Source: Caenorhabditis elegans (lineage: Eukaryota; Nematoda; Chromadorea; Rhabditida; Rhabditidae). From it: a stretch of 64,000 nt of DNA. Shown here piece by piece: positions 1 to 12,100 of the stretch. Numbering within the stretch: position 1 is the first letter of the stretch; each line of letters opens with the position of its first letter. Where the stretch lies: the NCBI RefSeq assembly GCF_000002985.6, contig NC_003281.10, positions 10,230,001 through 10,294,000 on the forward strand. The letters are read 5' to 3'. The translations under genes and the position numbers were made by a program. The notes below the pieces were generated by a model, which saw only the letters and a list, made by a program, of their open reading frames with translations, was not told the origin of the DNA and searched no databases.

Positions 1-361
1 GACTGCCGTTCTACTGGATACTGCCGCACTAATTTTCAATAACTAATTTTCATATTGAAGTTACTACTTTTGGGAGTAGTAACCTCAAAATTTCCTTATA
101 AAACCTCATGTTTTATGGAAAAATTCATGAAAATTGTGTAATTTTGCCTCACAAAGACACTAAAATTCAATATTTAAATGAAAATTTATAAATTCATTCA
201 AGAATGAACAAAAATATCTTCGAAGAAATCGAAAAATTGAGATGGCTCTCGCACCCAAAAAAAAGGGGTGCCGCAGGGGTAATAGAGACTGCCGCTCTAA
301 TTTTCGAAGAGCCAGTTAGGGTGCCGCTCTAATAGATACGCCGTACTATTAGATACGCCGC
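1..361. repeat. Dispersed repeat beyond the mucin-like gene
   Basis: No exon was recognised here. Two stretches (about 1-60 and 285-361) share the words GACTGCCG, TGCCGCTCTAAT and TAGATACGCCG, some repeated in tandem (TAGATACGCCG twice near 340-360). This looks like a degraded dispersed repeat. The upstream mucin-like gene has a strong splice donor at 412, so its last exon should lie further out, beyond base 1, or in this stretch without a recognisable acceptor. Confidence 0.5.
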
Positions 362-412
362 TCAAATAGAGAATATACGGTAATTGTTTTTACAACACAG
401 CAGTTCACTTAC

Positions 413-3400
413 GTCTCCTTGTTCCGAACTAACACCGAATCCTAATACGGCCAGTTTTCCGAGCTTAAGCAAGAATCCACCAAGTGTGATTGTTGCACCG
501 ACAACAGATGAATATCCAAGATCTCCTTTGTATTCTTTACTTTTCTCCTTTTCACATCTATCACCTGCATATCCCCAGTTGCATTTACAACTAACCTCTG
601 CCAATTCACTTGTACATACACCATTCTTTCCACAAGCTTCTGGAGTACAGGGATTTGATGCTCTCCAACAAGTTGCCATCTGAATTGATATGATCAGAAG
701 ATCTAATAATTAGGATACTTACCTTAAAAGGTTCTTTACATACACATTTGTATCCTTGAACCACTCCATCAGAATTTGTAACTGGTTGACACTCTTTTGT
801 TCCTCTTCCAAAACAAACTTTACAACTCGACACCATTTCATTTGTCGTGTCCCGAATCTTCCGTTCTTGTACTGACTCTCCACAATCAATATTACTCGGA
901 TTCGGATATATTGCTCCCAATTCGTTACAAGTGACTGTGAAAGTCTTTCGATTTCCGTAGAGACAAGCTACACTTCCAGATCTTCTTGGCTGAAGAGTTC
1001 CAGCATATTCTTTGAAGCTTGTGAAATAGTCGTATGCAAGAAAGATCTTCTCCACATCACATTCAGTAGAGTTACAGTATTCTGAAAGGTTTCAAATGGA
1101 GTAATAAGTATGGAAAAGAAAAACTCACGAGGAAGAACACAGAGGGCTGAAATGTTCTCAAATATCTCCGAGATTCCAACAGTCACCGAAATAGGAGAAC
1201 TAACTAATGTTTGATTGAAAATACTGTAGACATCAGCCATTTTATCAAATCTTTCCTTCTTCCCTCCAATTCCATTCGCATAAATCCAATCAATATTCCG
1301 TAATCCTGCACTTTCCTGGATCAACCGAATATCAGCATTATCACGGATCTTATCAAGAGAAGCCAGGGATTGTTTGTCGGTAGTTTTGCAATATGATAAA
1401 GCTGATTGATATGAATTGATTTTTGAAGAAGCTGGGACTAAAAGGAAGCAAGAAGATGTTCCGATAAGGTATCCAGATGGACACTGAACCTTGCATGCAG
1501 GATCTTCCGTTGTTGTGGATGTGCTTTGAGAAGTACTTGTGGAAGAAGAGGACGAGGATTCTGTTGCTGGAGAGGTATTGCCAGAAGTGGAAGATTTTTG
1601 AGAAGATGCAGTTGGAATAGCGGTTAAAATCGGAGTAGTGGATACAGCTATTTGAGAAGAAGATGGTTGATCTAGACTTATTGTTGGAATAGACGCTGGT
1701 GAAGTAGATCCTTGTGTAGACAATTTAGAAGTTGCTGGCCATGATGGTTTCACGTCACTAGTGGATCCAGATGGAAGTGTCGTTGTAGTTGTTGAACTAG
1801 TTTTAGAGCTTTTGCTATTTTCTGTGGTATCTGGGATTGAAGTGGTCTTATCCGACGGCAGAACTGATGTAGAACTAGATTTCTCAGTGTTAGGTTTGGT
1901 AACTGGTTCAGTGGATTCTGTGGAAGATCTGGTGTTAGTCGCAGAATTCTCATTTGATTTGAAAGTGGTTGTGTCACCAGACGTCTCCGCTGTAATTTAA
2001 CCTTGTGGAGAGGGGGTGGTCAATAATTACTTGTAAATTTTATTATTACAAATTGCCTATTTTATGCCCAAAACTCAAAAAAAACACTGACCTGTAGTTG
2101 TCATGGTACTCTCTGTAGTTTTTGTAGTTCCAGGTGGCTCAGAAGACCTTGTGAACACATCATCTGGTGGAAAGATTTCATAACCTGGCAATCCTGATGT
2201 ACTAGGTTTTGAGCTTCTTGTGGTTGATTTGGAAGTCTCTGACGTTTCAGATGAAGTTTCAGTTATGCCAGTTGTTGAACTGCTTATTGAGTGTGTTGCT
2301 CTTTGAGTGGATGAGAAGCTTGATAGTTTCGTAGAGGCTGAAGTAGATGAACTGGATTGTGCTGTGCTGAGATCTGTGACTGGTATGATTGTTGTGGATG
2401 ATGTAGAGCCTGTCAGGGTAGAGGGTGAGATGCTTGTTTTATCAGAAGAAGATCGTTGGGATGTTTGAGGTGAAACTTTCGTTGAGACTTTTATCGTTGT
2501 TTGTTTTGTTGTAGAAGTTTCAGTCACGGAGGAGGAAGTTCTTCCAGATGTTCCTGAAGACCCCGAAGAACTTGTAGAACCTGTTGATTTTGAACTTGAA
2601 TCCGTCGCACCACTTGAAGCAGACGTAGACTGAGTAGTAGTAGTAGTAGTAGTTCTCGTCTTCGAATTGGATGAGGAGTTTGTCGGCAAAGATTTTGAAG
2701 AGCCTAATGTGGTAGTAGTGGAAGATTTCTGAGAAGTTGCCTGTGTAAACGGGGAAGTAATCCTTGGTGAAGTATCCGAACTCAGTGTAGAAGAACGGCT
2801 TGATCCCGACGAGCTTGTGGAAGACACTGTAGAGCCACTGGTTGTTGATTTAGATAAATCGGTTGTCGGAGAAGAAGTCGGTGTTTCAGATGGAGGAGTG
2901 CTTGAGTGTGAGATCGTGCTCAATACTGCAGTGCTGGCTGTTGTAGTGGAAGAAGGTTTTGACATTTGAGACGATCCACTTGATGATTTTGAAATGGAAG
3001 ATGTTGTGTTTTCAGTCAATGTCGATTTATCAGTGGAAGTCTTCGAAGATGAACCAGTTGATTGAATACTACCAGATGTTGATGTACTGCGAGTCAAGTC
3101 TTCAGAAGAAGTCGTAGGAGTAGAACCGGTTGTCTTGGATGTAGTAGATGTTGCAAAACTCGTGGAAGATGAGGAAGAAGTGCTCGTTGTAGAAGCTGAT
3201 GTCTCCAGTGCAGTGGTTGTTGATGCTGTTCTTGTTGATTGGGAAGTAGAACTCGGTGTGGATGTTGAGACGGTAGTAGTGTCATAGTCAGGGCAGGAAT
3301 ATATAGTCACACCAGCTATTTCTACAGTCACCCCTGGAGGAATATTTTCCCAAATTGGAAAAGTTGTTGTTGGAGGTTCAGTTGAAGTACTTGTTGCTAG

Positions 3401-4079
3401 GGTAGAGCTGGATGAAGTTGTCTCCTTGGTAGACGTGGTTGAGTCTTTTGCAGAAGTCGTTTCGTTTGAGTGTGGCGAAGTTGTTGTAGTCTCTGAAAGC
3501 ATGATTAAGATTTACAAACTTAGAATATCACTGTTTAACTTTAAGCCTATTTTGCAAAAACTGTCTTTTTTATAACACGGGAGAAGTAGATTTCTTTCCA
3601 GATTTTTATGTATACATGGGATTTGGAAAACCAGATATAGCGATACATCCGTTCTTAGCTTGGCAATTTCACACAACTTCTCATCCAAATTAAACAGCTT
3701 TAGAAATATCAAAAGTTGCTAAAACTGGGTAAAGTTAAAAATAATATTTTGGAAAATTCGGCAATATGCCGAGAGAGGTTATGGAGCAATCCAAATGAAT
3801 TTTCCCACTTTTTCCTGTTTTCGCAGATCCAAAGCTTACCTGTTGAGTTTATCTGATTTTTTGTAGATTGTGATTCATCATTACATCCCGGAGTTTCTTC
3901 TGAGAAGGAATCTCCTCTATTGTTTTTCCCTCTATTACACCCGTTGTCTTAAAATTGATACTTGATCACTTTTCAATTTCCATTTCAAAAGTTTTAGACT
4001 TACTTGCATCAGCATAAGCATATCTTTGTTGCAGTACTACCAGAATTAAAAAGCCTATGAAAAACAGCGGTGGCCGCAT
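413..4079 (-). CDS. Mucin-like protein with lectin-like region and EGF module (3' end not seen)
   Basis: I do not recognise the gene. Exons read 4079-4004, 3947-3840, 3492-2092, 1989-1129, 1081-723 and 679-413, all phase-compatible, giving about 1,024 residues. The start encodes a signal peptide (MRPPLFFIGFLILVVLQQ). The large third exon and half of the fourth are almost pure Ser/Thr, as in O-glycosylated mucins. A degenerate C-type-lectin-like stretch follows, from CPSGYLIGTSSCF to a Cys before LP. Further Cys-rich sequence leads to an EGF module with CGKNGVC and CNWGYAGDRC. A hydrophobic stretch near the end (GGFLLKLGKLAVLGFG) could be a membrane anchor. The donor at 412 (GTAAGT) predicts another exon; unspliced, the frame stops at 362-364 after 16 more codons. 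The protein probably acts at a cell surface or in apical matrix; that role is inferred from composition. Confidence 0.8.
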
Positions 4080-7000
4080 TATTTCAGTGCAGCAGGGCTC
4101 CTGAGCTCTGTGTGCTCAGCGAGGCGTATTTATGGAGAAAACCGTTACCCCCGGTTACGGTCTGACAAGTTTATGGCTTTTGTTGGGTTTCTCAACATTT
4201 TTTGACGAGATTATGGTCACATTTCAAGTGGTTTTATTTCCGTTTCTGGGAAAAGTTTTAGAAGTGGCCACGACTTGGATACGGTAGCTATGATTTTGGC
4301 AGAACTTGCACGTAGTTACCAACTTTTTGGTGGAGATTTTTTAGTTTTATGAAGTAAAACTCTAATAGTACAGCACCACAAAATACCACAGTTTAAGGGA
4401 TTTATAGATAAAGGTAGGCAGGTAGATAGACACTTGTGCACCTACTTGTTAAGCCTAAATACGAGACAAACACAGGTAACCTGAAATGCACAAAAGTACA
4501 CAAAATTATCGTGTCAATAGAGAAGGCTTAGGAACAAAACAGGCGTAGGGTCGAAGGTAGGTAGGCGGATTTTTGTGCCTATGTGGATGTCTAACTTTTA
4601 TTCAAAACTTTTCGCTTTCAATTTTGCCTTTTCGAAATCAAAAATTTTCCTATTCCAAAGTTCACCTAAATTAACACATAAATCACTTCCAAATTACCTC
4701 AATTTCATCCGGATTCTCCCGTTTTTTTTTTCTCGCAAAGGTTGTTGAAAAAGTCGAAAACCAATCAGATAAGTTGAAGGCGGTTTGCTGGGGGCAGATT
4801 CACTCACACCGATAACCTCCACAATTTTCCGTTCTTTTTCAAGACCCTTTTTATGGTTTTCTTCCACTCTTCAAGGTTGATCAATTGATTTTTGAATGGT
4901 TTGGAACGACGTGTTTTCAATTTTGTGCATGTATCTGGTGGCCTAGAAATAACAAATTAAAGAATCAAAAAGATCTGGAAAAAAAACGAATTTTTTTTAG
5001 AAATATTTTATTTTAAATTTCCAATATAAATTTTCCCACAACAATTAGCGTCTCTATGGCAAATATAATGATTTCTTCTAAATGTAATAATATGGCTTAA
5101 ACTGGTTTCTCTAACCTCCCAGATGTTAACAATGACCTCCCCCCCCCATAATGTTATCATCACCTCTTCTATGTGTTTCATTGTCGAATTCATTAATTGT
5201 GTGTTTTGTTATAATGATTAAAAGATAAAACTCTTCAAGTTTCCGTTTTTTTCATCATTTCCTTACCCTCTTTTCCGCCTGTTTTCATTTATTTTTTTAA
5301 TTGAAGAAACACTTAAATTGTACGACTGTATGGAGGCAGATGTGTAAAACCCGTTAACCTTTTTTTGAGAGATAGACTGGCAAAACATTATGTTAGTTGC
5401 GGTGGCGAGAATTGGCTTTTGAACAAACTTTGACGCCCCAAGCTTTTTTTTGAAATTTAGGACATTTAAGCCATTTTTTTGGCACGTGACCTAGAATTTT
5501 TGAAAACTCTTTCAAGTTAGTTTGCCTAGAGAATTCAAGTATTTTTTGCTTTGTTTAAAGTTTTCTTGTCAAAAAATTTTTTGAAATTTTTTGAGCTCCG
5601 GTCCGATATTTTTGGATTTTGTGAACTTCAAAAAAATATTGGCAAATAAAAACAAATTTGAAAACTATCCGCCAAAATGTTTTCAAGCATTTTGAACTCC
5701 CGCCAATTTATTTGGAAGGTTTTGAATTCTCCTCAAAAAGTTTTGAAATTTTTTAACTCCCGCAAAAGTGTTTTAAAACAATTTCAAAAGCTCCAATTCA
5801 CACCGGAATTTTTCACATCTTCCGGATTCATTTTCAAGGCCTTTTCCTACAGTAACCCTGATGTACCTTCCTGCGTCAAAATTTACCTCCTTCCATAATG
5901 ACAAAACACGTCTGATTCGATTATTGATCCTAACCTTTCACCAATTATTTTTTGTCTGGTTTCAAGTGTTTTTTGTCTCGAGACTTTTCAAAAGTACATC
6001 ATCTTTTCCTCGTTTGTCAGACACAAGTTTTCTAAGAGTTTATGTTCCAGGGAGGTACTTAGACTACTTTTGAAATATCTGCGAATTTCTAAAAATGTTC
6101 AAAAATTACATTGAAACTGTATGACTCGAGACGGTATGTTCACAAGGAATACAACTAGTGTAGAAATAATTCCCGAATTTTAATTTATAAGGAGTACGGT
6201 ATTTATAGGCTCTGGAGCAGCACTGTAGGTTTTATTGAAATACGGGTACTGTAGGAGCCGTACAAAAAGCACACGTATGTCCTGTATGAAAACTGTATAT
6301 GTTTTGTGATGTGTTTATTTCATATGTAAAAAAAATCTTCTTAGGAATTACTCAAATTGTCACATATAGAATCCGCCACAAAACCAGTGGTTCTTTGAAT
6401 TTTTATCACCACATGGTGCCCATGTGACCATCCCCAAATCCATGCAAAAACCGTTTGTTGTTCGAAACCACTGAGATCATCTTTTTTAGTGATCAGAAAT
6501 TAGGCATAGGTTTAGGCTGAGGACTAGGATTAGGCTTGGGCTTAGGCTTACTCTAAAGTCTATGCGGGTACGTCCTGCTACAGGCTTCATGTAACGTGCC
6601 CAAAAAAGAAATGTACTTGGGAAAATGATGGATGGGAATGTTTTCATCTGTTTAGACAGGGGTAGATGAAAGAACATGGGCGGTCGAGAGAAGAATCATC
6701 GAATCAGTTGGAGGTTAGTGAGAAGATGATAATGTATGTACCGCGCAAGAAATAGATGTCTTTCTTTTTTTTTTCTTCGTGGCAATGGTGATTAACTTTT
6801 TGAATAAGACCACCTTGGGATATCGTTGAGATATGCGGCTAGTCAGTTTTGTTGAAAAACACATTTAGGCCTGTCAGGTTTTGTTAGTAGTTATTAATAA
6901 TAATGTAGGTTTACGACACAAAAAATATTTGGTAACTTTATAGACTGCCCTCTTAATTTAAAATAAAAACTTTGTTTGTTTGGCTTTTTTCACATAAATC

Positions 7001-9103
7001 AAGTACGTCTAGTTCAAATTTTACGCGCGTCCGCTAAAATTTCAAAGATCGAATTCGGAATGCCCTAAAAACATGATGATTTTTTTTCGTTAATTAAATC
7101 CTATTCAAAGATTAGTTTTCTTTTTGTTCTTCAATGTTTAAAGTTTCAAAAATTACATTGAAAATTTAAAGACAACAATATTTTTTTTAGAATTATCAAA
7201 GAGCGGAAGTGAAAATTTCAACAGAAAAAACTAGTTTTCCATATTACTCACCACCCAGTAAATGATATTAGATTAAGATTTTCCAACTATAAAGATACAA
7301 ACTTTGAAATCAAAAACTTGACATTGAAGGATGGATTACAACTACTCTATTATCACGTATCGTAAAAAGATCAAAAATTTGGATTTTCGTGTCCAAATGT
7401 ATCTCTTGAGATACCTGACAATCTTTTTTTAATTGGAAATCATATTGAAAATTTGTTAGTTGACATTTTGGTTTTAAAAAATTATGCACGAATTTGAAGT
7501 TTGAAGCTATGTCAAGTGGCAAAACAAATTTAAAAATTGTTGATTAAGAAATAATCAAGACATCGGAAAAGTCGGCAACTAGCAGCTTTTGACATAATCA
7601 GCCAACTTGTTGGTATTGCTGAAATTTCCAAATTTTCCAAAATCGCCGTTCACCTGTCCCTCTTTTTATTAGTTTATTTACACTTTTTTTCTGATTTTTC
7701 CCCGGCCCGCACTCAATTTTTTAGAACTTATTTCTAAAAAAGACATACCAAGGATCGTAAAAAACCAACGCCTATTGTATAAATCACGCCTTGAGGCAGT
7801 CTCTTTTGTCCCAATTTTTGCATAAAAAGTTCATTAAATTAAAGTTAAAATTCAACTTTCAAATCTTTCTGGTTTTATTTTGACAAAAAAGAACAAAAAA
7901 AGACGGAATACCTGTTCCTAACGCGTGTTAACTTCCCGGTTTTTACAAATCATATCAGTGTTTTAACAGGGAATATATGTAGGTTAAAGACTGTATTCCG
8001 CATTTTTTAAAAATTAATATCTATTGTATGTACTTCTATTCTTTAGGTAAACTTTTCCATTTGTTGTACACAATTAGTGGGGCGTGGTTTTTAAATTGAT
8101 CTAGTAGAATTTTATCGATTTTGTACTTTTGATTTTAAGAGCAATTTAATGATGTTTTCAAAAGATAACAATAATACTTTAGGTTTTATGTATCAGGCGG
8201 CATAAAATTAGGCCTAAATCTACTCATCTGGAAAAAAAATGTTTGGAGGAAAATTAAAGTTTTCTGAGAAAAATTTCGCCGGAAGTTCAATTTTTTTGAC
8301 AAAGAAATTTTGCAGGAAATTCCAACTTTCTGATTGTGAGTAAAATTTTCTGATTGTGAGCAAATTTTCGGAGGGGAGTTCAAACTTTCTAAGAAAATTT
8401 TTCTGCGGAAAATTCAAATTTTCTAAAAAATTGTTTTTTTCAAACTTACTACGTTATAGTCAAAAAAAGTCATAAGAACTTTAAGTGTTCCATAAACACT
8501 TTAAAAAGTCATCATTCAATTCTCCCAAATTCTCATCATTTTAACAAGCCATGAATCTTCGAAATACCTTCGTTTTTTTCTCGACTTACGGGAACATTCT
8601 CTCCCCGCCTCTACTGCCACTCAACTTGTGATAACTTTTTGTCATTTTCACTTTTTTGTTAGTGAAGAGAGAAAAAGAGAGAAGGAATTGCATCTCTCTA
8701 TTTTCCATATACGATACTTCACCCAACAAACAATCACAGTCTATAGACTTTTTAATTCAGAATTTTAATTTTTTTTGGTGCATTTTTATAGTGGTATTAA
8801 CGTTCATATGACCATTGTTTTGTCATTTTGGAATCTGATTTAGTTTTTTGTATTTTTTGCGATAAGTATCAACACCTTCATTATTTTTCCAAAAATCTTA
8901 AGTTTCTGAAAACTGAAAAAAAAACACTTTTTTTCAAGTTTTAATTTTCTTGATTTTGTATTGTTAACTGTCAAGAATTTTTTTTGTTGAAAAAATATAA
9001 CTTTTTACATTAAAAGAACGAACTTTCTTGATATCTTCAACTTTTCCAATTTTCCCCAGTTCCCCACACTTTTCCGCCCAAAATTCCAAAAAATAAGTTT
9101 CAG
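4080..9103. other. Gene-free interval between divergent genes
   Basis: About 5 kb between the divergent mucin-like and transporter genes; it should hold both promoters. Short open frames at 5677-6073 and 8186-8417 lack coding composition and splice structure. Visible content: TAGGCA/TAGGTAG words near 4410-4435, a nine-C run at 5139-5147, telomere-like repeats near 6500-6550, and a degenerate tandem of GGAAAATTCAAATTTTCT-like units at 8186-8420, including a 13-base word ending GATTGTGAG at 8328-8340 and 8348-8360. I see no RNA gene. Confidence 0.6.
6499..6550 (+). repeat. Degenerate interstitial telomere-like repeat (TTAGGC)
   Basis: About 50 bases carry TTAGGCAT, TTTAGGCTGAGG, ATTAGGCTTGGG and TTAGGCTTACTC in one orientation. 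TTAGGC is the nematode telomere unit. The array is imperfect, so it is an old interstitial tract rather than a functional telomere. Confidence 0.6.
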
Positions 9104-12100
9104 ATGGAAAAGCACGATGTGCACGAATTCGAAGAACCCGATGAGAATCTCAAACACAAAATTGAAGACGAAGATGATGCAGAGAAGTTGCTCTGCGGTT
9201 ATGGAGCATGTACGCCGAGTTGGCTTCAAGGATTTCATAACGCGAAATGTTTATTAGTTGTTTTGGGAATTTGTGCATTTATTCAGGTAAAATTCCAGAA
9301 TTTTCATACCCACATGAAAAATGTACAACTTTCAAATGTTGAAATTGATACTTCGGAAAAAAAAATTTCCGAAGAATTGTCGATTTTTCAAGGACAATCA
9401 TTTGTTTCTGAGAGATTTATTGATTCTATCGATTTTTATTTGTAATTTTCAGAGTTTCGTAGTAAATGCGATATTTCCAGTTGGCCTGTCAACACTTGAA
9501 CGGAGATTTAAAATGACGAGGTGAGGGGTTTTTGAAATTCAATTTTGCATTTCTCAAAAATCAATCAATAAATTCCAGTACGCACACCGGAATCATCTCA
9601 AGTTGGTACGACTTTGCAGTACTCCTAGTCGTTTTCCCGGTCTGCCACTGGGGAAATAATGGTCATAAGGGACGATGGATTGGTTGGGGAGGTGTGATCA
9701 TGGCACTGGGCTCATTGATTTGTGCTCTTCCCCATTGGATGGTTGATATCTATCATCCGGATGTTAATGATTTGACAAATCAAACGGATTTCGGTCAGTG
9801 CGCGAATCGGGACGATCCAGAATGTGCTGGAAAACCACATTCGTCGTGGTTCAATCCGTATTTTTGGATGTTTATTTTGGGTGGGTTTTGAGTTTTGAGT
9901 TTAGCAAAATATATGTATCTTATATTTGGTCGATGCACCATGTACAAAAAATCCTATTTTTATTGTTAAAAAATAGTTGTTATTGTGGCCGTCACCTCGC
10001 AAGTCAGTAAAGTAGATTGATTCGGTGTACTCGTAAGATCGGCCGCTTTATCTTTTCCAATCAATGAAACCCATAATTTTTTGAAACGACATTTTAACAA
10101 TCCCTTGAACTTTTTAAAAGGTATTTTAGTCCCACGTACCCAAAAAAAACCAGGCTCTAGCGATTTTTCTCGGAAATTGGTATCACAAAATTCCCCTTTT
10201 CCAGGTCAAACCCTCCATGGAGTCGGCTCAACACCACTTTTCTCAATCGGAACCACATATATGGATGAGAATGTCTCCCAGAAAGCATCTCCAGTTTATC
10301 TAGCAATTCATGCAGTTCTAACGTCTTTTGGTCCAGTTATTGGAGTATTTGCCGGAGGGTTTTTGCTCAATTTGTATGACGATTTTGATCGAGTTGAACG
10401 GTAAAAAACCTTCAAGAACTAAAATTCCAAATCAGAAGTTTGTTGCAGAATCCCAATGGAACGTTCGGATCCAAGATGGGTCGGTGCCTGGTGGGTCGGA
10501 TTTATCATTTCCTCGATATCAGCTCTTATGATTGCTTTTCCTATATTGGCTTTTGCTCGTGAACTTCCTGAAGCTAAGAGGCATCGAGCTAAGGACGTGA
10601 ATCAGTGCCACGTGGCGAATGGTGATGTTAATGCAAAAGCACCGAGGGATTTGATGAAGCTTCCCGCTTGTGTTTGGGTGAGCATTTTAATTTTCTAAAG
10701 TTCTAATTTCCAATAAAACCTTTAGAAGATTTGTTTTGCGAAAGAGTCTCCTCATTCCATTTTCCTCAATTTGATAGATTTTTTCAGAAAATTCTGAGCA
10801 ACCCAACATTCCTCGTTTGCATTTTTGTTGGAATATTCGAGTCGATCATTATCAATGGATTTGCCGCGTTTATGCCAAAAATTCTGGAAACCCTACTGTC
10901 CACTAATCCAACACTGGCTTCGTATCTCTCTTGTGAGTGTAAACTTTTTTATGAAAATTTTGAAAGTTCAAATTTCAGCGGTTGTGATTTTTGCCGCAGC
11001 TACTGGTGTAATGGTTGGAGGTACTATAATTCGGCAGTTGAAGCTCCAGGTAAGAAAACAAATTTTGGAAAATTCACAATTTCGTGTTATCAAAAATTGA
11101 GAAAAAAAAGAAACCCAAAAATGTATTTTGTTTGTTTCCGGCCAAATTTCAAGTTTTCATTGCACGTGCCTGCCGCGTGCCTACGTATTCGGGTGCAGGT
11201 TCGAGGAAGGCGTAGTTCAACTTGTAGGCACAAGATAGGCGTAGGTGACATTGTACGCACGAGGCAGTGTAGTTCTTCTTGTAGGCAACATGTAGGCGTT
11301 GGACATCACCTTGCAGGGCTGAGACAGGCATATATTTTTTTGAACATTCAATTTCAAATTAAAAAAAAACACTTTTTAAAAAACCATTTCTTGTCAGTTA
11401 CTTCTCCGATACCCCATTTTTTCTACGGTTCTGAACCGATTTAGAACGTATTTCTCTCTTTCTAAGCCATGTGATTCTTCAACAAAACATTCCATTAAAC
11501 TGTTCGAAAGACAAAAAAATGTGATAAGCGGCAAAGAACACGCACTTTTGTTTATTCTCTACCAAGTTTTTTTTCTCCCCACTGCGTACCGTGATCCCAT
11601 TTTGACACGATAATTGGTGTCTACAAATCCAATTATTCCATTAGCGCGTGGTGGACACATTTTTGTCTGAAAGAACAAAAAATTAACGAAGAATTTGTTA
11701 AGTTGGATTTGAAGGAAATGTTGAAAAATTAAACATTGACGTTTTTTCGGGGGCAAATTAGGTGGAAAGTTGTGAAATTTTTTTACAGACATTAATTTCA
11801 AAATTGAATATCTTTTTGGGTTTGCAAGATAAGAAACATTTGTCAACTAGTAAAGTGTTCTAAAAGTTATGCACTATATTTTGTATGTTGACAACTTTTT
11901 TTAACCTATAGTTATGGACGACGGGAGAAAATACACAAATTTTCTGAGAAAAAATATTTACCCAAAATTTAGACTTCAATTTCTCTATGAGTTAGCAGAA
12001 CAGAAAAAGTGATCTACTAACAAAATTTTTATCACATAACGCGCTACATTTTGTTAGTTGCCAAAATTTTACTAGCTTCAACGAGGGCCGAGAAATTGAT

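Noticed and set aside
5677..6073. Overlapping open frames of 70-73 codons in the first spacer
   Set aside because: Repetitive Phe/Lys/Ser composition typical of AT-rich DNA, with no splice partners or recognisable domain.
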